Positions 56,491 through 64,000 of a DNA stretch of 64,000 nt are shown piece by piece; position 1 is the first letter of the stretch; every line of letters starts with the position of its first letter. The stretch is taken from assembly GCA_017311185.1 (NCBI GenBank), contig JAESUZ010004904.1, forward strand, positions 20,445 to 84,444, read 5' to 3'. A program made the translations under genes and the position numbers. The notes beneath the pieces are model-generated. The model was not told the DNA's origin. It saw only the letters and a program-made list of their open reading frames with translations, and searched no databases. The stretch comes from Proteles cristata cristata. Taxonomy: Eukaryota > Chordata > Mammalia > Carnivora > Hyaenidae.

Positions 56491-57760
56491 AAATAAAAAT
56501 ATTTTTAAAAGCTATCAAGAGACACTACAATTTAAAAAAAAAATTACCACCAGCATTTTTAAGAGTGAGAACAAACAATTTTAAAATATGTATGGAATCA
56601 CAAAAGACCCCAAATAGTGAAAGCAATCTTGAAAAAGAAAAGCTAATCTGAAGGCATCACAATTGTGGACCTCAAGGTATGTTACAAACCTGTATTCATC
56701 AAGACATAAAAACAGAAACACAGATCAATGGAACAGAATAGAAAACCCAGAAATGGATTCACAACTATAGGGTCAACTAATCTTCAACAGAGTAGGAAAG
56801 AATATCCAGTGGGAAAAAGACAGTCTCTTCAACAAATTGTAATGGGAAAACTGGGCAGCAACATGTAGCAAAATGAAACTGTACCACTTTCTTATACCAT
56901 ACTCAAAAATAAATTCATAATTGATGAAAGACCTGAATGTGAGACAGGAAAACATTAAAATTAAAGGAAAACACAGGCAGCAACCTTTTTGGCCTTGGCC
57001 ATGGTAACTTCTTACTAGACACATTGCTGGAGGTAAGGGATACAAAAGCAAACAGGAACTATTTAGGACTTTGTGAAGATATAAAGATTCCACAAGGAAA
57101 ACAATCAACAAAACTGAAAGGCAAATGATGAAATGGAATGGGAAAAGATATTTGCAAATGACATATCAGATAAAGGGTTACTATCTAAAAACTATAAAGA
57201 ACTTATCAAACTGAACACCCCAAAACAAACAAACAAATAACCCAGTGAAGAAATGAGCAGAAGACATGAAGACATTTTCCCAAAGAAGACATATAGGTGG
57301 CTAACAGACACACATGAAAAGATGCTCAACATCACTTATTATCAGGGAAATACAAATCAAAACCACAATGAGATTCCACCTAACACCTGTCAGAATGCCC
57401 AAAGTTAACAACCCAGGAAGTAACAGATACTAGAGAGGATGAGGTTAAAAGGGGACCCACTTACACTGTTTTTCACTGCAAACTGGTGCAGCCACTCTAG
57501 GAAACAGTATGGAGTTTCCTCAAAAAGTTAATCATAGAACTACCCTAAAACCCAGCATTTTCACCAGTAGGTATTTACCGAAAAGATACAAAAATACTGA
57601 TTTGAAGGGACACATGCACCCTCATGTTTATAGCTATATTATCAACAATAGCCAAATTATGGAAAGAGCCCAAATATCCACCTACTGATGAATGGATAAT
57701 GAAGCAGTGGTATGTATATACAATGGAATATTACTTGTCCATGAGAAAGAATGATATCTT

Positions 57761-57996
57761 GGGGCATCAGGTGGCTGTGTCGGTTAAGCATCTGACTTTA
57801 ATCTCAGCTCTTGTCATGATCTCACAGTTTGCAGTCCAGCCTCATGTCAGGCTCTGGACTTGTAGAGCAGAGCCTGCCTGGGATTCTCTTTCTCTCTCTT
57901 TCTGTCTCTCTGTCTCTCTCAGTCTCTTTCTCTCTGTGCCCCTCCCCTACTGGCTCTCTCTCTTTCTCACAATGTGTAAGTAAACTTTAAAAAAAA
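57761..57996 (+). mobile_element. CAN-SINE, older, plus
   Basis: Diverged head GGGGCATCAGGTGGCTGTGTCGG, long CT tract and poly(A). A perfect 15-bp TSD, AAAGAATGATATCTT, lies at 57746-57760 and 57997-58011. Confidence 0.95.
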
Positions 57997-58391
57997 AAAG
58001 AATGATATCTTGCTATTTGCAATGATGTGGATGGAGCTACATTATATTATGCTAACCAAGATAAGTCAGTGAGAGAAAGACAAATATCATAGGATTTCTC
58101 TCAAATGTGGAATTTAAGAGATAAAATTGATAAACATAGGGGAAGGAATAAAAAAATGAGAGGGAGGCAAACCACAAGAGATTATTAACTATAGAGAACA
58201 AACTGAGTTTTGCTGAGGTAAGTGGGGAATAGGCTAAATGGGTGATGGGTATTAAAGTAATTGTCGTGATGAGCCCATTGTATGTAAGTGATGAATCACT
58301 AAATTCTACTCCTAAAACCAATATTACACTTTTTGATAACTAGAATTTAAATAAAAACTTGGAACAAAAACAAAGAAAAAATTTTAAAAAA

Positions 58392-58500
58392 ACAATTATT
58401 AACTATATCATTGGTAAAATAATCACCAGAAGTAATTCATATAACACCTAAATAGTCCTGATACATAGTAAGCCTCCAATAAATTGTAGCTGCTCTTACT
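58392..58500 (+). mobile_element. MIR, right part
   Basis: CATTGGTAAAATAATC, GATACATAGTAAGCCTCC and AATAAATTGTAGCTGCTCTT match the MIR end ('atctgtaaaatgggg ... gcacatagtaagcgctc ... aataaatgttagctatt'). It is the continuation of 47775-47844. Confidence 0.72.
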
Positions 58501-58811
58501 AACTTAATCTGGAGAAAATAGGGAATATTTTGCTAATAATCACCAAATAGTGACTCTGTGAAGGTATGACCCAAGAGAAAAATATATAAAAAGTCCAGTT
58601 CCTCCTCTTTTCTCACTCCCATTTTCACCCCAGTCTCTCTCATGAAAGCATTATTATCATTACCTTCCTAACTTATGGCAAGAACCAATCTAAAACATAG
58701 TTGTTCTCTCTTCCTGAAGTTTCTGATATAGATCTTTCCTACAGAAGAAAATAAATCAGTTTGTAATTCACACTTTTCTAGTGGCAAGCAGATAATTGTT
58801 TAGAATTAAAA
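58501..58811. other. Unique DNA
   Basis: About 310 bases without gene or recognisable repeat. Confidence 0.5.
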
Positions 58812-58981
58812 AGCTTTTTTTAATATTTATTTTTAAATAGTTTATTGTCAAGTTGGTTTCCATATAACACCCAGTGCTCATCCCCACAAGTGCCCTTCTC
58901 CATGCCCATCACCCCCTTCCCCTCCCCCCCACTTCATCAGCCCTCAGTTTGTTCTTTGCATTTAAGAGTCTTCTTCATCCA
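58812..58981 (-). mobile_element. Severely 5'-truncated young L1, minus
   Basis: Only the 3' UTR and tail remain. Minus strand: ACAAACTGAGGGCTGATGAA, GTGATGGGCATGGAGAAGGG, GGGATGAGCACTGGGTGTTA, AATAAACTATTT and an A-rich tail. It matches 9995-10148. Confidence 0.9.
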
Positions 58982-59205
58982 GGGGCGCTTGGGTGGCTTA
59001 GTCGGTTAAGCGTCCGACTTTCGCTTAGGTCATGATCTCGCGGTTCGTGGGTTCGAGCCCCGCGTTGGACTCTGTGCTGACTGCCAGCTCAGAGCCTGGA
59101 GCCTGTTTCAGATTCTGTATCTCCCTCTCTCTCTGACCCTCCCCTGGTCACTCTCTCTCTCTCTCTCTCTCTCAGAAATAAATAAAAATATTAAAATAAA
59201 AAGAA
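58982..59205 (+). mobile_element. CAN-SINE, young felid subfamily, plus
   Basis: GGGGCGCTTGGGTGGCTTAG head, intact B box GGTTCGAGCCC, CTGACTGCCAGCTCAGAG body, tail AAATAAATAAAAATATTAAA. It abuts the truncated L1. No TSD seen. Confidence 0.95.
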
Positions 59206-59410
59206 AATCAATACAAATGGCTATCAAACATATAAAAAGTTGTTGACTTTCCTCACAATTAAAGCAATTAAAGACATATACATCAAAAGGAGATATTTTA
59301 ATCTACCCAAGTAGTAAAAAATAATACATTTTAAAATACTAAATGCTGGCCAAGGTAAGGAAGTGAACATTCTTCTGTGTTAGTGACAGTATAAAGTGGT
59401 GCTGCTCTCC
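59206..59410 (+). mobile_element. Old L1M-type ORF2 C-terminal fragment
   Basis: AATGGCTATCAAACATATAA, AAAGTTGTTGACTTTCCTCA, AGGAGATATTTTAATCTACC, AATGCTGGCCAAGGTAAGG and GTGACAGTATAAAGTGGTGC parallel the ORF2 region before and across the knuckle. Strongly diverged. Confidence 0.55.
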
Positions 59411-59806
59411 AATGCTAATTCTTGTTACATGTCTCTTAGGCACTTTGTTTCAATCCTTCTCAGAGATGCCCCTCTTCCAGTATTCCTAGTATCTGATTTG
59501 GCATCGTACAGACACAGTTTAATCCGGAACACTATGTGTAAATAGGTACACTGGTCTTGCTAACCCATCCTCCATTACCTCCTCTGCCTTGAGGAAAGTT
59601 CAGTCTCTTTCAGTATGGCTCTTTTTCTCTCTTCTACTCTTGGGATCCTTTCCTTTCTGATAAGCAAGTTCCAAAAATTTCAAGAACCTAGCCAGAAAAA
59701 TTCTCAAAGCATGGCAATTAGCAACCAATTGAGAAGAATAAACACAAAGATTTGGATAAATTCTTGAAATGGAAACAGAATACAAATTAATATACAAGGA
59801 AATTAT
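59411..59806. other. Unique DNA
   Basis: No gene or clear repeat seen. The one short minus-strand frame (65 aa) has no motif. Confidence 0.5.
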
Positions 59807-59822
59807 CCTGCCACAGTTATTT

Positions 59823-59936
59823 CATTTATTCATTCATTTATTTATTTAAATAATCTCCACACCCAATGTGGGGTTCAAACTCATAACCTCAAGATCAAGA
59901 GTTGCAGGCTCTTCTGACTGAGCTATCCAGGTGCCC
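59823..59936 (-). mobile_element. Short CAN-SINE, minus
   Basis: Its reverse complement is GGGGCACCTGGATAGCTCAG, AACTCTTGATCTTGAGG, CCACATTGGGTGTGGAGA and an ATTTAAATAAATAAATG tail: the short tRNA-only form. A perfect 16-bp TSD, CCTGCCACAGTTATTT, lies at 59807-59822 and 59937-59952. Confidence 0.96.
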
Positions 59937-60140
59937 CCTGCCACAGTTATTTTAAAGATAAAATTAAAATGGCTAAAATGTAATAGGATACTACTTTTTA
60001 TGGATAAAATTCATCATAAACTTACAAAATAATATTTCTGTTTTCAAGAACTACAAAAACAATATTTTTCACAGAACAAGCCATACTTTCTGAACCATAA
60101 TAGCATGTATTTTATTATTTTTTTAATAAATCTTCAATGT

Positions 60141-60362
60141 TAGGGTGCTTGGGGGGCTCAGTCAGTTAAGAGTCCGACTTTGGCTCAGGTCATGATCCCA
60201 CAGTTCATGAGATCTGTGAGCCCTGAGTCAGGCTCGGTGCTGACAGCTCAGAGCCTGGAGCCTGCTTCAGATTCTGTATCTCCTGCTCTCTCTCTACCCT
60301 CCCCGTTCATGCTCTGTCTCTGTCTCTCAAAGATAAATAAATAATAAAAAAAAATTTTATTT
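60141..60362 (+). mobile_element. CAN-SINE, older, plus
   Basis: Head TAGGGTGCTTGGGGGGCTCAG, body GGTGCTGACAGCTCAGAGCC, tail AAATAAATAATAAAAAAAAA. TSD AAATCTTCAATGT lies at 60128-60140 and 60363-60375. Confidence 0.96.
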
Positions 60363-60375
60363 AAATCTTCAATGT

Positions 60376-60827
60376 GGATGTTTTTCCAGGAGAAATTAAT
60401 TGATGAATGGCAATTAAGCTCATAATAAATTTACAAGTGAATTAGAATATGAAAACAAAAGGAGACAGAAGGAATAATTCTATTTTCTCTTCAATTTGAA
60501 TCAGTCATGAATCCATACATGAAATAGTCTAAACAATATAAACTACTTAATGGACATATTAAAAAAATATTGTCTTGTTTATATTTGGACACCACAATTC
60601 TGAAAACAAGGGGAAAAGTTCCAAAGATATATTTAGTTTATAGGAAGTAATGAAAATAGGTAAATTTAGATTTATACTATTATCATTAAAATGTATAAGA
60701 ACTGAACATGCTTGAATGGTTATTCACTTCAATAGAAAATATAATTTTACAGTTTTAAATGTGTGGGAAATCAATGAAGTATGTCAGCTATTTAACAAAT
60801 TGATCATAGATTGACTTAATAAAAAGA
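60376..60827. other. Unique AT-rich DNA
   Basis: No gene or recognisable repeat. Confidence 0.5.
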
Positions 60828-61398
60828 TAAGACATACACCCCAATGGTTACAGCAGTGTTAGCAACAATAGCCAAATTATGGAAAGAGGCCAAATGTCAA
60901 TTGACTGATGAATAGATAAAGAGAATGGAGTATATATATACAATGAAATATTACTCACCAACCAATTCAAAAGAATGAAATCTTGCCATTTTCAATGATA
61001 TGAATGGAGGTAGAGAGTATTATTCTAAGTGAAATAAGTCAGTGAAAGATAAATAACGTATGATTTCACTCGTGTGGAATTTAAGAAACAAAACAGAGGA
61101 ACATAGGGGAAGGGAAGGAAAAATAAGATAAAAACAGAGAGGGAGACAAACCATAAGAGACTCTTAAATATAGAAAACAAAGTGAAGGTTGCTGGAGGGG
61201 AGGAGAGTGGGGTTATGGGCTAAATGGGTGATGTGCATTAAGGAGGGCACTTGTTGCGATGAGCAGTGGGTGTTGTATGTAAGTATTGAGTCACTAAATT
61301 CTACTTCTGAAACAAAACACTATATGTTAACAGTTAACACTATATGTTAACTAACTTGAATTTAAATAAAAAGAAAGAGAATAGAAACAAAAAAAAAA
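60828..61398 (+). mobile_element. 5'-truncated L1 3' fragment, plus
   Basis: It starts in the last part of ORF2 ('TPMVTAVLATIAKLWKEAKC'-like; 'QKNEILPFSMI', 'VLF*VK*VSE') and includes the 3' UTR (GTTATGGGCTAAATGGGTGA, GATGAGCAGTGGGTGTTGTA) and an A-rich tail (61388-61398). A 19-20 bp TAACACTATATGTTAAC unit is duplicated at about 61315-61350. Confidence 0.9.
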
Positions 61399-62535
61399 AG
61401 AATGATCTTTGAAAAAGAAATAAGGTAAGTAAGAAATAAGTAAATGTTTTCCACCATGTCCTTAGAATTTAAGAACACAGAGATGTATATGAATGATCTC
61501 GCAAAATATGACTCTTAAGAGATAATTTCTTATTGGATCTTCTCCAGAGGATCTTCCTTTCTTTCATCCTCCCTGCATTCTTGCTTTGCTGTATACTTGG
61601 AGGTATTTTCATACTTAATACCATTATTGTACAGTTGTTTGTTCATGTATCCTTTTAATGCAATATGCAGTTAGTGATAAAAATAGCATGGATTGACAAT
61701 TTCCCAAAACAAAATCTACCTGAGTTCTACTACTTCATCTTAACATTTGTATGTACAGTTTGAAGATTTAAGAAAACTAGTATTAACTTTGTTCTTACAC
61801 TTTAGCTATGTTTAAATATGTGTAGATATGTATTTCAAGTAATTTAAAATAAAACACAATTTGTAGGGTTATATTTTGCTTATAATAAAATAAGTTGATA
61901 TGTAAGGCTCTAAGTGAGTGGATGGAAGCCTAAAACAGAGAGTAGGGGAAAAATCTCTAGTATTATGCAAAGTTAGGAGAATCCATCATTAAACTTATTA
62001 AATTCTTATTAATTTAATGAATTTTTATAAATTCTTATTTAATAAATAAGAATAAATTAATTAAATACTTATTAAAATGGAACCAGTTTACTATATCAAA
62101 TATTTTTTTATTAGTGAAGATGTTGGTTTCTGACATACAAACTATTTTATAGGTTGCCACTATTTTCTCAGTGAAGGGTGACTGTTTCTAACCAACCCTC
62201 ATTGATAGGACATTTGGACTACACCAGAAAACTGATTTATCTTTTTTTGAAAATAGGCTGTAGTCTCATGTGGGCAATATGTGGCATTTATACAAATTTT
62301 TATTATTTGCTTTTTAATGAATTCTTTCTATAAATCTTACCAGCATTAGTTACATTTCTGAGGAGATAGAAAAAGCCTGAAGCATTAAAGCAAATTAAAA
62401 TATATAAAGCCAAACTATAATTGTTTTAAAGATGCCATTGTCTTAGTGTACCATAATATTCACACAACTTATAGAAGTTTCCCAGTCCACATCTTAGTAG
62501 TTTACTAGCCATGGACTAATATCTATGCTTCAATA
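61399..62535. other. Unique AT-rich DNA
   Basis: No gene or recognisable transposon. It contains a short perfect hairpin at 62031-62053 within a TTAATTT-rich tract. Confidence 0.5.
62031..62053. repeat. Short AT palindrome
   Basis: ATTCTTATTTA is followed after one base by its reverse complement TAAATAAGAAT. The 11-bp stem lies in very AT-rich DNA. Confidence 0.85.
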
Positions 62536-62552
62536 AGATAAGGCTGATGCTA

Positions 62553-62769
62553 GGGACACCTGGATGGCTCAGTTGGTTAAGCCTCTCTGACTCTTAGTTT
62601 CCAATCAGGTCATGATCTCATGGTCTGCGGGATGGAGCACCATGTCAGCATGGAGCTATCAGCATGGAGCCTGGTAAGGATTCTCTTTCTCTCCCTCTCC
62701 CTCTGTTCCTCCCCTGCTCCCACTCTGTCACACAAAATCTCTCTAAAAATAAATAAATAAACTTTAAAA
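62553..62769 (+). mobile_element. CAN-SINE, old, plus
   Basis: GGGACACCTGGATGGCTCAG head with a small insertion, diverged body, CT tract, tail AAATAAATAAATAAAC. TSD AGATAAGGCTGATG/AGATCAGGCCGATG lies near 62537 and 62772. Confidence 0.93.
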
Positions 62770-62786
62770 AAAGATCAGGCCGATGG

Positions 62787-63173
62787 TCAAATATTAGCAA
62801 AAAATTAAGATTTCAAAACTCATATTCCATGCAAAAACACAAAATAAGTTTAACAGAATTTAGTAAATTTAAAGGAATTGGAGGTCTTTATAGCTAAAGT
62901 AAAATATTTGGGAACTCTTTTCAAGTAAATGAGGACAACTAGTAGAAATTGAAAATTTTCAAAAAACTTTTCTCCAAGAGAAAGACTTTCAAGTAAAATT
63001 ACAGATGAGGTAAATATTATTCCAGAGTTTCAGCTAAATGATTTAATCAATTCAAGCAATTCCTCAGAGCAGTCTTAAACAAGACTCGAAAATATTTGGC
63101 TCACTGTAGACTTACATTTATTTTTCCTTTTGAAAATACCAACAAACGATATATTTAAAACAGAGAATTGTGG
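62787..63173. other. Unique AT-rich DNA
   Basis: No gene or recognisable repeat. Confidence 0.5.
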
Positions 63174-63362
63174 GCCACCTGGGCAACTTAGTTGGTTAAG
63201 TATCCAACTTTGGCTCAGGTCATGATCTCAAAGTTCATGAGTTCAAGCTCTGCAAAGGGCTCTGTGCTGATAACTCACAGCCTGAAGCCTACTTCGGATT
63301 CTGTAGCTCCCTCTTCCTCTACCCCTCCTCTGCTCGTGCTCTGTCTCTCAAAAATAAACATT
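63174..63362 (+). mobile_element. CAN-SINE, older, plus
   Basis: Head GGCCACCTGGGCAACTTAG, body GTGCTGATAACTCACAGCCT, CT tract, tail AAAAATAAACATTA. The next L1 begins directly in its tail. Confidence 0.92.
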
Positions 63363-64000
63363 AGGAGATTCTGGCATGATGGCGGAGAAGTAGGAAACTC
63401 CGTACTTGCACTCACGCCCATACCTCACACGGAAAAGATCTGAAGCCATCGGAAACCTTACAAAACCCGAGAGATTGGGAGAAAAAGGACGCAGATCCAC
63501 TGAGGAGGCCTTCTAATGGCTAACTCAAGAAACAATCCAGAGTACACAAGGTGGAGAGTCCCAGAAATCACTATGAGTAGTAAAATAAAACAACCAAGGT
63601 CCCAAAAAGAGAGACCAAGAGATACCATTCAAAAACACACTCTGAAAGGATAGGCCCTGGACAGTCAAAGAGTCGGCTTGGATACAGCAGCACTCACAGG
63701 TGCAGAGACCATAACAAGTCTTTAAAACTAACGAGAGCCAGAAAGGTAACTAAAATGATGAAACAAAAGAGCTCTCCTTCAAAGAAACTCCAAGAAGAAA
63801 TGACAGCTAATGAACTGCTCAAAACATATACAAGCAGCATAACTGAACAAAGTTTAGAATAATAATGGTAAAATTAATAGCAGGGCTTGAAAAAAGCATA
63901 GGGGACATCAAAGAAACTATGGCTACAGACAGAATGGAAAATAAAAATAGGCATGAAGAATTAAAAAATGCAATAAATGAGATCCATAATAAATTAGAGG
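63363..64000 (+). mobile_element. L1 with spliced-out 5' UTR, runs off window
   Basis: It starts GGAGATTCTGGCATGATGG, keeps the first 155 bases of the 5' UTR and, after CCTTCTAAT at 63517, jumps to GGCTAACTCAAGAAACAA. In the siblings these two points are the bases next to a GTGAGT donor and a CAG|GG acceptor about 1.4-1.5 kb apart. The remaining 5' UTR is 237 bases and ORF1 starts at 63755. The 3' part and any TSD lie beyond the window. Confidence 0.9.
63755..64000 (+). pseudogene. ORF1: L1 ORF1, N-terminal part, window edge
   Basis: ATG at 63755: MMKQKSSPSKKLQEEMTANE, then 'LLKTYTSSITEQSLE' and a stop. A one-base deletion near 63850 (siblings have GAACAAGATTTTAGA) causes this. In the shifted frame the reading continues cleanly as 'IMVKLIAGLEKSIGDIKETM' and 'KNRHEELKNAINEIHNKLE' to the window end. 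It is otherwise little decayed, so this is a fairly young copy. Confidence 0.88.

Larger units (their letters stand above)
54632..58391 (+). mobile_element. ORF2: Old L1 (copy Q), right part
   Basis: ORF2 resumes in the linker right after the nested L1 ('QNHRRGMITMNITEI'). It continues through the RT ('ILSVDTEKNIIWHNTAPI', open 55227-55412; FADD region decayed near 55550) and 'AIYENPCANINLNEEK', then the C-terminal part with 'MFIAILSTIAKLWKEPKYPP' (57624-57760). The 3' UTR ends ATAAAAACTTGGAACAAA near 58370. SINEs lie at 55818, 56151, 56258 and 57761. The 3' end matches that of copy A. Confidence 0.85.

Noticed and set aside
1..64000. Endogenous retrovirus, LTR element, DNA transposon or CRISPR array
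   Set aside because: No LTR pairs, no gag/pol of retroviral type, no terminal inverted repeats with a transposase, and no regularly spaced direct repeats were seen. The reverse transcriptase pieces are all L1 type.

Overview
This is non-coding genomic DNA from a carnivore, almost certainly a felid. It holds about 31 copies of a tRNA-derived CAN-SINE whose body (A box TGGCTTAGTCGG, B box GGTTCGAGCCC, then GGGCTCTGTGCTGAC, AGCTCAGAGCCTGGAGCCTG, a CT-rich tract and AAATAAATAAA) is the feliform type. No host protein-coding gene, structural RNA gene, retroviral LTR element or CRISPR array is visible. The longer open frames are LINE-1 (L1) ORF1 or ORF2 pieces, antisense L1 5' UTR, or pyrimidine-rich low-complexity DNA.

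Layout. 1-14712 is an old plus-strand L1 (copy A), interrupted by a younger, structurally full-length L1 (2617-10148; 5' UTR, ORF1, ORF2, 3' UTR, poly(A)) and by a 5'-truncated L1 (11467-13740). 14713-14980 is a very old L1 remnant. 14980-20668 is an older L1 on the minus strand, missing only the end of ORF2 and the 3' UTR. 20669-23479 is mostly unique AT-rich DNA with ancient MIR and L2 pieces. 23480-30815 is an old plus-strand L1. 30811-31075 holds two small inverted L1 pieces. 31540-35981 is an L1 with a complete 5' end, poly(A) and perfect target-site duplications (TSDs), but two internal ORF2 deletions. 35999-38756 holds unique DNA, SINEs and decayed L1M. 38757-47163 is two minus-strand L1s head to tail, the left one relatively young. 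47235-58500 is an ancient MIR split by an old L1 (copy Q), itself split by a younger L1 (50234-54611). 58501-63362 is sparser DNA with SINEs and 3' L1 fragments. 63363-64000 is the start of another L1 that runs off the window.

How the parts work together. L1 ORF1 (RNA-binding coiled-coil protein) and ORF2 (endonuclease plus reverse transcriptase) are the machinery that copies L1 RNA, and by established models also the SINEs. Most SINEs carry readable TSDs, consistent with that. All L1 ORFs here are broken by stops, frameshifts, SINE insertions or deletions, so no L1 copy in the window looks autonomous.

Most notable: (1) the L1 at 63363 lacks exactly the 5' UTR segment that in sibling copies is bounded by a GTGAGT donor and a pyrimidine-tract/CAG acceptor, so it looks like a reverse-transcribed spliced L1 RNA. 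(2) Two L1 copies 45 kb apart carry the same short SINE at the same ORF2 position with the same TSD, suggesting an L1 lineage that propagated with a captured SINE, or a duplication. (3) An antisense reading frame over the L1 5' end stays open in several copies, reminiscent of primate L1 ORF0.
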